Shown here one piece after another: positions 27,811 to 60,548 of a stretch of 64,000 nt of DNA. Origin of the DNA: Lottia gigantea. Lineage: Eukaryota > Mollusca > Gastropoda > Lottiidae. The DNA lies in contig NW_008709146.1 in NCBI RefSeq assembly GCF_000327385.1, positions 1,808,261 through 1,872,260 on the forward strand, written 5' to 3'. The notes beneath the pieces are model-generated. The model made no database searches and had not been told where the DNA came from. It saw only the letters and a list, made by a program, of their open reading frames with translations. Within the stretch, counting starts at the first letter, position 1. Each line of letters opens with the position of its first letter. Position numbers and translations under genes: made by a program.

Positions 27811-29944
27811 ATGTTTACATCAACTGCACAGCTTCAAAAAAGAACAGGGCCTCACGGAATTGGCCGCTTTAGCTACTTGCAGTCTCTTGTCACCGAATTT
27901 CAAGATACAAGTGATATAGGAATGTCCCATTTGTTTCTGAAAATTTAAAATTTAACTGTTTAGTTGAAAACGATTTGACCAATTTAGTCATTACGTCCAT
28001 TTGACAACTAGGACATCATTGTGCATTCAAAATCGACCATTATTTTGTATGTGTAAAGGCTTCTTAGCTTATGAAATTCTAATTTGATTAAAATTAGATT
28101 GCAATTTTGTTTAGTTATTATTTTGTCGGTCTCCATTGTAATCTAAGAAGATTTACACAAAGGTTACCTTCTATTCAACATATCACAGCGTAGCAACAAC
28201 CAAGGTAGAGCACTATGACGAAAGAGTTATGAGACTGCTTATACTCGCGTGTAAAAGTAAAAGTTATTCTGGTTGGTGGAAGAGTACTCTTTTAATTTAT
28301 CATTTTCATTTGGTAAATGCTTATTTATCAAAAACTTTGCTTTGGTTGATATACCGTACTAAACAAATACCGGTATCCATATATTGCTTCTTCAGTTCAA
28401 ATTGTATAAATTTCCTTATATTTTATCTATTTATAGACAGTAAAAGAGAAGTATTGGCTAATCTTGCTAATTTTGCCTATGATCCAATTAACTATGATTA
28501 TTTTAGACAACTGAATATATTAGACCTGTTATTGGGTAAGTTACTAACTTAAACTATTCCAATTACTGTGGTATCCCATTGACTTTGGATTGAATTAGCA
28601 AGAACATGATCTGTCTGTGATGAAATATTTTTACTGTCACTGACTCACTTACAGGTTACAAATGGAAGTATTATAAATGTCTCAAATGAATTTATTCAAT
28701 TTTTATTTCAGCTCTTCTATAAAATGTAACTATTGACTCTCAGATTTCTTCACTGTTCTTATCACAACTTTTGTAACAAGCTTAGTACAGTTTTGGTTTT
28801 CAGGACTCAGGTTTGGGCTTTATGTTGTTTTATATTTTGTTTAGATGCAATAGAAGAAGATGATGTACAGTTAAAACGGTTTGCTATTGGTGGTATCTGT
28901 AACTGTTGTTTAGATAAACAAAATAAAACTCATTTTCTGGAAAACAATGTTATTAACCTTGCTGTTAAATGTCTTTCAAGGTAACAGTATATTTTTGTAT
29001 CATTAACCTGTATAATGTCTGGAACTCCATCTTAAGCTTTCAGTGTCAATCCTTTTAAAAGGTTACACATTGTAATAAAGTAGATCTTTCTGATCTTTTA
29101 ATGGCATTTCTTAAATGAAAAATTATAGTGTAATGTAAACTGGTTCTTGTAGTAATGATATAGAAACTGTGCTGAATTCCATCACAACTTTAATGTATTT
29201 GGTGACTCCTCAATCAAAGAAAGGTAAGTGATATTCATTGTTTTATATAAATGCAGTAGTGAACCATTCTTAATACTGGTATAACTCACTTGTCTTTTTC
29301 TTTTTCCTCGAATTATATTTGTTTGGAAATTAAGTTGGAGATTTTACAATAGAATTCAACAGTTTTGTTTATTTTCAGATATAACCAAGACACCTATTGT
29401 TGAGTGTATGTTACGATTTTCTCAGTCCAAAGATAAAAGGCTCTCAAATCTGGCAAGTGTGTTTGTAGAGGTATGAATTATTTCTAAACATGTTTTAATG
29501 TAAATGGCATTATTGTAACCTCTAACCTCTCTCACAAAAGCAACTAGAATTAAATGATAAGTCATAAAATTTTGTAAGATATGGCCTTTAGACTGTGAGG
29601 TAGTTTTGTTTTGAAGAAAAAAAGTTCTTTCCGAAACATCTTGTAATTGTGGGTTGATATTCTAGAGGGTAATCCCCTGTAGCACTTGTCATCTTATGAA
29701 CTTCTTACACATTGTTTTGACAGTGCTATATTTCTCCTTGTCAGGCCAAGGTTGGTGCTTTGTTATCTGCTTACGGAACTGGGACTGGATACTAGGGAAT
29801 ACAAAGATATTCTGATACTTTGGTTATGAAATTTAACAAGAATAGAACTATATCTGTTTCTGTCTTTTGCAGGATTATTGCACTCCAGAACAGATCAGTG
29901 AAGCTGAGAAATTGCAGGCACAGTTGAATAATCAAAATGGTTGA
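27811..29944 (+). CDS. ARMC7: Armadillo repeat-containing protein 7
   Basis: Small armadillo-repeat protein; in mammals it is reported with spliceosome-associated material, but its exact role is poorly known. Six exons, 27811-27910, 28437-28535, 28845-28980, 29153-29223, 29379-29470, 29873-29944, sum to 570 nt (189 aa; human about 198). The protein starts [13 protein letters not shown], then [16 protein letters not shown] and, after a phase-1 junction, [16 protein letters not shown], colinear with vertebrate ARMC7. The armadillo signatures [10 protein letters not shown] and [11 protein letters not shown] follow. The exon 1 donor is GTGATA, weaker than the other donors, but the phase and the protein match support it. 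A shadow frame starting at 27707 overlaps exon 1 and was discarded. Confidence 0.92.
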
Positions 29945-30086
29945 TACAGACTAAAATTGGATTGGTTAAATGATTCTGTAAAGATCTGAGGTCAGCAGCT
30001 GGGAAGTGACCATACTAGATGACACTGAGGTTTGGTTCACTTAAAGATATGGTTGATTGTTGATGATTCGTATTTTCTTTGATGAA

Positions 30087-30092
30087 AATAAA
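30087..30092 (+). terminator. Candidate ARMC7 poly(A) signal
   Basis: AATAAA about 140 bases after the ARMC7 stop codon. Confidence 0.6.
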
Positions 30093-30305
30093 AACTTCTT
30101 GAAAAAAGTTTCTTGAATATAGTTTTATTTTTACAATAATAATTTGTTTACAGTTTAACAGTTTGGTTTAAATGTGTTTTCTAACATGTTTCAATACTAA
30201 CTTTTGGATTGTACAATTAAACAAATTAACAGCATGACTAAAAGCTGAAAAACCCCTAACAATTATCTGCTTGATTACATGACAATATAAATATCACAGT
30301 AGACA

Positions 30306-30311
30306 TTTATT
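30306..30311 (-). terminator. Candidate SVEP1 poly(A) signal
   Basis: TTTATT on the + strand, AATAAA on the - strand, about 285 bases after the SVEP1 stop codon. A second match lies at 30124-30129. Confidence 0.4.
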
Positions 30312-30594
30312 TTAATAAGGGACCAGACAGTCAAATTCATAAGCCATCTCCATAAACCAATTGTTTATGGAGGTTTTGTTAAAAAAAAATTGATGTGATT
30401 TATAACACATAATATACATGTCGGTTGAAAGCTTTTCCTTGAAAGTAAAAAAGTATCTGAACATTATCATAATAGGCATAGATTATAATCCCTATATAAC
30501 CACTCTATAGTATTAAATGAATGTAGCTGCTGTATATTAATAAGCTCATATTATAAATCATTTTGAAAATTGGTTTAGAAAGAATTAAGATCTC

Positions 30595-52088
<21,494 letters not shown>

Positions 52089-53773
52089 TTTCACTTTGTA
52101 TCACTGGAAAATATCACAGAAAAGTTTCACAAGAATACTCCATTGAGTCGCTCCTCTAGTCGACAGACTAGATCTCCAAGACTCTAGAAGGAACCGAGTT
52201 TCACACAAATACCACAGCAAAAATTAGTTCCCAGCTTTACTGTGATGTTAATGCCACCAATAAATACTTTTTATCCTAAATTTCTAATGTTATGTTATAC
52301 TATAATATTTATGTTATCCTTATCAAATGTATGCAAACTAATGTTTCTTGCCTGTCATCAGATAAAACTCTTTAACACAAACCATCTGTTTACAATTTTA
52401 CTTCTTCTTTAACTAAATTCTTCACGAATTCTTATATAATAATAACTTCTTCAGACTTCACACGAAATGTGGTCTTAATTTACTATACAATTTGCTAATG
52501 ATAGAAACTGTTTACTATAAGATGCACATTAATTGCTATTTAAACTTTCATCTCTCACGTAAATTGGTCCAAAGTATAAGATTTCTGCAATTATTAATCC
52601 AAGCGTAATTCGCATTGTTACATTCCAATATGATCAAATCAATTCTGTGAAAAATTGTAAACCTATTCCTGGTTTCGTAGTAATTTTGTTTTCAAGTTCT
52701 GTCGATGTTATTTTGATATGAATATGAGAAATACAAAATAGGTCGAGATAGTTCTGTGACCAATCTGTTAAAACCATATCTTAACGAATGACGACTAAAT
52801 ACATGTATAAACATACAGATCAGGTTTCATATCCTTCTCCAAAATACAAACCTATCTTTTGCATCGAAAAATAAATATGTTTGTGGCACACTCTACCAGA
52901 TGTGTACCAGACCTTCGCTGTAGACCCTAGTTTACCTGAAGTCTTACTTAAGTTTTTATTAACCTTCAGAAATTAAAGAAGTTAAAAAACGTAAAAATGT
53001 AAAAATCTACTTAAGAAAAGTATAATAATAACTTTTATGTACAGTGTTCATAGAAAGTATAAAATATATCATTACGAAAATATTTTTATTTTTCACAACT
53101 GCCGGAAAAGGGAAAAATATTCACACGTGTCATTCGTTAGTTGACTAGGTCCATGTTGATTTTAATCAGTATAGTTTATGGGTAACATATTGGTAAACAT
53201 CAGGGAGACCTCTTTAGTCCCTACTTGTTTATTACAAACATACATGTAATGTTACCAGTTACATACTTCACTCTCTAAAGATGGTGTGAGGTTGAATTTT
53301 GGCAAAATGAGTCAAATTCCCTTAAAATCTTAATCAAAAAAGTTTAAAAAAAACAATATTCAATAACAAATTTATTTTGTAAAAGAATAAAATAATTTTG
53401 GCAATGTTATATTACAAGATAATTCGTGTTGCATCATACAGTAGAGCACTGTTCCATTCAATTTACACGGAATTGTATAAAACCAATTTCAGCCAAATTC
53501 AAAGTAACTTTTTGGCTTTGAGATTTTTATTTCTGCAGTCAAATAACACCGAATATATGATAATTGTGTCACTACGATCATTAATCTAAAACTCTGTCCA
53601 CCAATGTCTTTTGAGAACATTCTTTTGAAACTGGATTTTTTATTGTTCAGATTATCATGAAAAAGAAAAATATCAACAATTAATATGTGTCGTGTAAACT
53701 AGGTATAAAACAATTTTTGTTTTGAAATAATTCAAATATAAAGATGATTTGTATTTGACTAAGTCCCATTTCC
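52089..53773. other. Intergenic region upstream of SVEP1
   Basis: About 1.7 kb between the SVEP1 start codon and the stop codon of the lectin-TSR gene, both on the - strand. No TATA box is evident within 100 bases of the SVEP1 start. A lectin-TSR poly(A) signal lies at 53639-53644. A chance 63-codon frame is at 53398-53589. No RNA gene was seen. Confidence 0.6.
53639..53644 (-). terminator. Candidate lectin-TSR gene poly(A) signal
   Basis: AATAAA on the - strand, about 130 bases after the stop codon at 53774-53776. Confidence 0.55.
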
Positions 53774-56700
53774 TCAACCCGAATCAAAGAAAAGTCCCAT
53801 GTCATAAAGTCTAAAACCAGGCATAGCTTCTAATGCCGACGGTTGGTCCGATAACGACACTTTATTAAGAATACAAATTCGATTGTCTTTCTCCGTTCTA
53901 CTCTTCGATTTTTTTCGAAACTCATAATTAATTGACCGACAAGTTTCGTATCTTAAACAGTATAAAGCACATTTCACAACTCGATCAGTGACAGTCCTAA
54001 AAATCTCATGTCCAACAATTCCTTTGTTTTTAGTTTTCCTTGCACTGATCACCCGATTTCTCATTTTCTTCTTCTTTCTCTTTGATTTGTTGGTTTCTGA
54101 AAAATGAAGTATATATTCTGACGAAGGTAAGTTCATTTCATTACTATATGTAACAATGTTTAATTTCTTGCGAAATTTACAGTGAACATCATTTAATGCG
54201 TCCTTTTTATTATTTCGGCCAGCCAGAATTATTGAAAAAATCACCGTCGAATCAGATCAAAAACAAAGATTAATAAATAAATCTCCGTGATATTTTATTT
54301 AGTTCAATATGTTTATATTTATAACATCAGTACCTGGACATTCTGGTTCAACACAGGATTGCTTTTCTTGAGATTTTCCTTTGCAGTCATTTTTGAAATT
54401 TGAATTTATACACGTTCTTGATCGAGTCGATGTGCCTTTACCACAAGTTACACTACAACCTGTCCAATCAGACCATTTAGCCCATTCTGTAAGTGAATAA
54501 ATGAAACAAAGATTACTCGGTCAAGTAGCAGCTTCTTCTGTAACGTTTCGGTTTTCATTTGATTTTGAAAGAATCATACCTGGACAATCCGTAAGAGAAC
54601 ATATTTCAGTTTGTTTATCATTTCCTTTACAATCTTTACTATCTTTTGAATTGAGACATTTTCTTGTTCTTTGTTTCTGTCCGGTACCACAAGTTACACT
54701 ACAACCTGTCCAATCAGACCACTTACTCCATCCTGTAATGGAATGTATTGTTACGTATGCGCACATTTATTTAGAATATTATCATTAGATAGAAACTATA
54801 AGTGAGGTTTTAATGAAAATGTTTTTGAATTCGCACAAATTATATTGTATTTCATGTAAATAAATATTAAGATACCTGGACAAGATGTAGTAGAACAATT
54901 TTCAGTTTGTTTATCATTTCCTTTACAATCTTTACTATTTTTTGAATTGAGACATTTTCTTGTTCTTTGTTTCCGCCCAGTTCCGCAAGTTACACTACAA
55001 CCTGTCCAATCAGACCATTTAGCCCATTCTGTAAGTGAATAAATGAAACAAAGATTACTCGGTCAAGTAGCAGCTTCTTCTGTAACGTTTCGGTTTTCAT
55101 TTGATTTTGAAAGAATCATACCTGGACAATCCGTAAGAGAACATATTTCAGTTTGTTTATCATTTCCTTTACAATCTCTACTATCTTTTGAATTGAGACA
55201 TTTTCTTGTTCTTCGTTTCTGTCCAGTTCCACAAGTTACACTACACGCTTCCCAATTAGACCATTGGTCCCATACTATAAAGGCAATAAAAGCAGTTTAG
55301 TTTAGTGTTTTGGACTATTAGAATTATTAAAATTATAAAGGAACTGCTTGTTTGCCTTGGTAGTTTTTGTCTCGTGGATTTCTATTCTTATCGTAGAGAT
55401 TTTGCATTGTTAATCAATAAAACTTTTAACCAAGGGTCACTTGCCAAGAATAACATTACCGGCCTTCTCGTGCGAGCGATATCAGTCTGAACAACCCATC
55501 TTTGGTGTTATGACATTGCTTTAAATTTTAGATGCGATTGGCATTTTCAACCCGGTGTACTTCCGGTGCATCAAAGTAGTTGATGACATTTCTAAAATAG
55601 CCTAACCACACTGACCTGGACAAAGAGATTGACTACAGTCTTTAGTTTCTTTTGAACTTCCAGAGCAACTGGAGTCAGAACACGTTCTAGATCTGGCCTG
55701 TTTACCACCACCACAAGTTACACTACAGTCACCCCAACTAGACCATTTGCTCCATCGGGTAACTGAAAGTGAAATCAAAGCAATCTTATATATGAACCTG
55801 CTTGATAATACCATCTCTAGTCAAATTTTATATTTTTAGCTTCTAAGACTGGTATTGAAATGTTTTGGTACGATTTTGTCTCTTATAGTTAAGGATGTTT
55901 TGTGGTTTTGTGATTTCATTAGAAGCTAGGATTGACTTTAATTAATTTTGTTTGACTATTATCTATGGCATGTTATACTTGTTTTAATTATCGATAGAAT
56001 TTAATGTTACTTTATTTAGCGTTGCCACAAAAGCTAAAATGCATTACAATTATAGTGAAAGTTTCTAATCATGGGGCAAATTGACCTTAAAATACTCTGT
56101 ATCATCGCATAGACTTTCATTCAAAACACCTTAATCAACTTCCATTATCATAAAACCTAGAAATAGACGAGGTATTGTGTCTGTTGCGAGATAGCAGATA
56201 CAATAAAATAGTAGTAAAAGGATCCTATTTTCTATCGTATTGATAATATCGCACCGACTGCGATTCAGCTCATCTCAGTAATTGAATGGGTTCATATGTA
56301 CTGTGACTGGCTGATGTATTGTAGATGGATTGAGGTATTTGAGTTTTATACATTTCAGATTGACCGTGTGTTATACTATAGATTGTCAGAGTTTTATAAT
56401 GAGTTATGTATTGTAGATGGACTGAGATATCTGCTGTAGATTGGTACAGTTTTATACTTTTATGACTGAGTATCTGTAGATTGACTAAATATGAGTTAAA
56501 TTACGGTGGATTGGATCCTGGAATGGTTTTTATACTGTAGGATTTATATTGTGTGGATTGTAGGATGATTGAGTTTTGTAGTGTAGATTAACTGAGTTAT
56601 AAACATTGACATTGAGTTATATTCTGTAGATTGGCTGAGTTATATACAATAAATTTAATGGGTTTTACACTGATTTGGGTGTGTACAGCGGGTTGACAGT

Positions 56701-59700
56701 GTTATTTACCATAGAGTCCTGGCCATATATGATAGACAGTATACTGCCTTTCCTAAAATATACATCATTGATTACCGTAGACCTGTTATACGGATTACTG
56801 ACTATTGATTTGGCATTACGTGAAATATTCGTCGTTGTTTGTTCAATATAAAACTTCCATTGTCATTGTTGAAACATGCCTATCCTATTAATATCGTGTA
56901 TATAGAAGCGACTACAGCACTGTGGAAGCCAATCTAATTAAAATTAAACCAAACTTTCGGCCGTTTTTTTATTACCTTTTATTTTTGATATTGTCACTTA
57001 ACCCGATAAACACCGCGTCATAAAAGGCACTGGGGAGAGGAAAGGGGGTAGGGGGGGTAAAATTTGTTAAAGCAGACGTCATAGAGTTTTTTCTAGGAGG
57101 GCAAATGCCCCTCCTGCGCCGCATCTTGATACCCCCATACATCCTCCTCTCCGGATACCCCAACCCCACTGGTATACTTTTTAAGACGGCTGTAACTAAA
57201 AGATTTTGCCCCCCCCCCCCCCTCTTTCACTCACTCTTATAATAGATGTTTTAGGAGAAAATTTCACTGTTATATGTTATTTTTATTTTTCTCTAGATAA
57301 TCATTTTCTTCCTACGTCCTGCTAAATCCCTCAAAGCACTGATTGGATGTACTTTTATTTTTTTGCAGGCGGACATCTTATTTTCTGTATTATGTGTTCT
57401 GGTGTATGCTAAAATCCCCAGTTCAACAGCACTGCCTGTTTACAAAACGGCCAATGCAGACGTTTCAGAGTCCATTTGCGAAGTGAAGGGCCAATCGAGT
57501 TTGGGTGAGTAACATTTATTATTTAATATTGAGGTAGAACCGAAATACGACTACATAAATGGGCATGAAGCCTTTTGCAATTGCAAGTATAGAAAAAAGC
57601 AATGATCGAAATAAACTTGTCCTTTTACAGAAATAAACCCTTACCAGGACATACACCATCATTACACGACCCTGTATTAGAAGTTGAACCCACACATGGC
57701 TTTGATGCTGACGTCGGTTGGAGACATTTTCTAAGTCTCTTTCTGATACCTTTACCACAGGTCACCGAACAATCATTCCATCTGCCCCACATCGTCCAGC
57801 GAGAGGTAGCTGAATAATTAAAGTAAGCTTATCATGGACAATTGGACATGGTCATCTAATTCCAAGTTCACCAATTTCCGGGGAATTGATTTACGTTAAT
57901 GAGATCAATTTGATTGCACTATCACAAAATTAAATGGAATTAGGTTTCAGGTTTTTATCCGTCTTATTGCGTTATAAACCATATCCTATATAATCATCTT
58001 CAGGTCCAACTGTACTTACTGTGTTCTGTTTGTCATGTAACAGTCGATAAATAAAATGAAATCCAATGGAGTTTTACTTCTTACTTTTCTGCAACTAATT
58101 GGGCTTATGAAGACTATTGCAGTATGCAATAAGGGGAATGCTCTTTCTTGATTAATAATAAAGGTAGTTTCGGTACTCACATAAGTCTATCTCACAAACA
58201 TATGGTAATTTTTCTGTGCATGGTTTGGTTTCCCATTTCCTTGCACCGGCACCAGAATTTTGTTTCGCCTGAATGACCACACAATTGCCTGGTGTAGTTA
58301 CTTTATTACTAAGTTTATTTTCCCAATTCTTTCGTTGCAAATCTGTTCCATCAGCCCAATAGAATTCGTTGTCATCTGCATTATGTTTTAAACCTAACCA
58401 AAATCTAGACGTATCGTCCCTAAAATTGAAAACTTGCCTTATCAATGTGAATGAAAAATATTATTCCATAAATGTTTGCAAGAGTTACTCATTTTAGTCG
58501 AACCTCTGGGCTGATTCTGTGGACCTTCTTCACTGTAAGCCTCAGACGTACAACAAAAACCACTTTAATCTATGAGGATAGTTATTGGATAAAGGTAGAA
58601 AATTAGTTCATGTCAAAAGTTACTTTAAAAAAAAAGACAACTTATCATAAGGTATTTCTCAATTACAGCAGAACAGGACGCCAGACTTTAGTTCTGAAAA
58701 GTAACACAGATAACTCAAATGGGGTTCCTACCCATCTAAATGACTTTTATAAGCCTTTGATATTGGAGTATTCGGGTTAAATGCTTACAATTTCTTCGCA
58801 ATCTTCTTTATTTCTTTTTTTATCAATTTAATTTCTTTTCTCTCTTGAAATATGAGAAGTGTTCCACCGTTTCTTTCACAGAATGTCTGGGCTTCCCACC
58901 AGCTCTTTGGGTCATAGTAGAAGTAATAGCATGTATCCGATAACTGTGCATAATCTTTGCCTGGACATGTTTGCTTATCTGGAATGAAAATAATCGGAAC
59001 ACTGTATAGATAATTTTTTTTGTATCAATGAGTAGCTTGAAAGGGATTCAAAGGGCGTTTTTTTAGCCTATGATTTTAATTGATCTGTCAACATGCATAG
59101 CGAACGTTTGTTTAGGAAATTATACACCGAGTAATTGGTTATTGCTAGCATTAGCAGCATGAGTATGCATGTGTGCATTTGTAGTGCCCGAGGGTAGGGA
59201 AGTTGACTCTCATGGCGTGGAATGTGACCTTTTCAAGAATTGTTATGAAAGAGGTTAATAAGTTTCTTTATCATAGCAGTATTTCTGTCAATAGTTTTAA
59301 GAGAAAATGCATTAGATGAATAATTTTTAATGTAATTTCTTGATGGATTGTAAGCCATACCGGAAAGTCCCTTCCTTAGTATTTATTGATATTGTTTATG
59401 GAACAGCAATATAGTTATTGACACACTAACATTTTTAATTAAAATTCAGGTTTGTTTTGAAAGTAACATATGAATCGTAACAAATATTTCTTTTTGTGGT
59501 TCAGGTATTATTTGATTATTAATTAAGAATTTTCTTTCTGAGTTTTTGTGTCGATTAAAGCATTGAATAATATAGAACTCAATAATATACAACTCAATGA
59601 TATACAACTCAATAATATAACAGCTCAATAACTGAAAACTCTCTCAAAAGCAATTGAATGGTATCTCATTTCGTACAGACACGCAACATATTCTACAAAC

Positions 59701-60481
59701 AATATATGAATAACAGTTTTTTGGGGTAGAAACAAAAGAATATGTCGTGATTGGTTTGACAAAATCAGAATAGTGACAATATTATCTATTAAATCATAGT
59801 ATAGATAATTGAAAAAGAAACGTAAGTGGTTGGAAATTTGATATGTCTAGCGGTAAAAGTAACCCCCCCCCCCCCCGCCCCCCTTCCCAAATGAGACTGT
59901 CCCGTAATTGCCCCTTCCTTAAACTCTTTTTAGATTGAGAACTAGTGTTGCCGTGAGTCCCTTCTACCCTCCTTGATAACTATGTAGAAGTCTCTGCGGT
60001 CGTTAACAGTTTTACATTGTGATTGAGTCTTGAACGAATTTCAGTGGTGGAAAAATAAATTAAAATTAAGAGAAGAATTCGCAGATAGGATACAAAATAT
60101 TTCGGAAAAAGATATACTCATTTAAATATTATGCCAAAACAAATTTGCAAGATATTAAAATAAAAAATTATTTCTACGATAATTTATGCATCAATTTTAT
60201 TTGGTATTGGGTGATATAGAAGATACTCTACTTAGAACTGATCTATGTCACCAGAAGACATTTTACATGTCTATTTAACAATATACAAATTAAATTCAAT
60301 ATTACAGAAGTGCCAAAGTAGAGTCAAGAAATATGTTTCGTTATATATTTTAATTTTTAAAGTGCATACATTCGGGCCCCTAAAACATGTTCAACCACTT
60401 ACCGTTGCTTTTACAAACAATATTCAATGGAAGACCTAATAACAAAATAATCCAAATATATTCCTGCTTTCCTCTCATCAT
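53774..60481 (-). CDS. Secreted C-type lectin / six-TSR / PAN-like domain protein
   Basis: I do not recognise a named orthologue. Ten exons: 60403-60481, 58789-58978, 58181-58419, 57645-57809, 55616-55762, 55122-55274, 54876-55028, 54580-54732, 54334-54486, 53774-54096. They sum to 1,755 nt (584 aa). Order: signal peptide ([20 protein letters not shown]); C-type lectin domain, about residues 28-168, with [14 protein letters not shown] and [16 protein letters not shown] but no EPN or QPD sugar-binding triplet; six thrombospondin type-1 repeats (170-477), each with tryptophan spacing WxxW and CSVTCG; a basic linker [12 protein letters not shown]; and a PAN/apple-like domain (about 505-580). TSR exons 6-9 are all 153 bp, phase 1-1. 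The TSR2 donor is GTCAGT. Probably an extracellular adhesion or recognition protein. Additional exons within the 1.9-kb intron 4 cannot be excluded, but none is needed for frame. Confidence 0.85.
54444..55245. repeat. Recent internal duplication, two 260-bp copies 542 bp apart
   Basis: Bases 54444-54703 and 54986-55245 differ at only four positions. The first 192 bases are identical and include the whole 93-bp intron between TSR exons 8 and 9 (copy 54487-54579) and between exons 6 and 7 (copy 55029-55121). Identity in intron as well as exon shows duplication or gene conversion at DNA level, not purifying selection. Confidence 0.93.
56300..56690. repeat. Degenerate tandem repeat (TGTAGATTGACTGAGTTATA-like)
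   Basis: Roughly ten imperfect copies of a unit around TGTAGATTGACTGAGTTATA with variable spacing of about 30-50 bases. It is intronic, without coding potential. Confidence 0.6.
57209..57222. repeat. Poly-C tract, 14 bases
   Basis: Homopolymer run in intron 4 of the lectin-TSR gene. Its length may be unreliable in the assembly. Confidence 0.9.
59565..59630. repeat. Short tandem repeat, about 15-bp unit
   Basis: About four copies of an AATATACAACTCAAT-like unit in intron 1 of the lectin-TSR gene. It produces a spurious [10 protein letters not shown] frame on the - strand. Confidence 0.75.
59863..59883. repeat. Interrupted poly-C tract (C14-G-C6)
   Basis: Second long C run in this gene, in intron 1 (58979-60402). 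The rest of that 1.4-kb intron shows no other feature beyond the 15-bp repeat. Confidence 0.9.
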
Positions 60482-60534
60482 TTATTTTGGAGAAACACTG
60501 AAATCCTAGAATTTATTCCCATTTAAGTTTTGGA

Positions 60535-60548
60535 TTTATAAGTTTATA
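60535..60548 (-). promoter_or_regulatory. Possible TATA boxes of the lectin-TSR gene
   Basis: Two TATAAA hexamers on the sense strand about 55-65 bases before the start codon. The surrounding sequence is AT-rich, so chance matches are likely. Confidence 0.3.

Larger units (their letters stand above)
29945..30594. other. Convergent ARMC7 / SVEP1 3' region
   Basis: About 650 bases between the two stop codons. They contain an ARMC7 poly(A) signal at 30087-30092 (+) and SVEP1-strand AATAAA matches at 30306-30311 and 30124-30129 (-), so the two 3' UTRs may overlap. No other feature is seen. Confidence 0.6.
55763..57644 (-). other. Intron 4 of the lectin-TSR gene, 1.9 kb
   Basis: Largest intron of this gene. 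It contains a degenerate tandem repeat (56300-56690), a G-rich run near 57032-57058, a palindromic stretch around 57099-57114 (GGGCAAATGCCCC) and a 14-base C tract (57209-57222). I could not find another TSR exon in it. Confidence 0.6.

Noticed and set aside
27707-27919. 70-codon frame overlapping ARMC7 exon 1
   Set aside because: The ARMC7 protein is in another frame starting at 27811, where [14 protein letters not shown] matches vertebrate ARMC7.
52089-52094. Upstream GTG as SVEP1 start (would add two residues)
   Set aside because: Eukaryotic initiation normally uses ATG. The ATG at 52086-52088 directly precedes a good signal peptide.
58181-58978. Assigning a sugar specificity (mannose or galactose) to the CTLD
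   Set aside because: The EPN/QPD position is not recognisable, so calcium-dependent sugar binding cannot be predicted.
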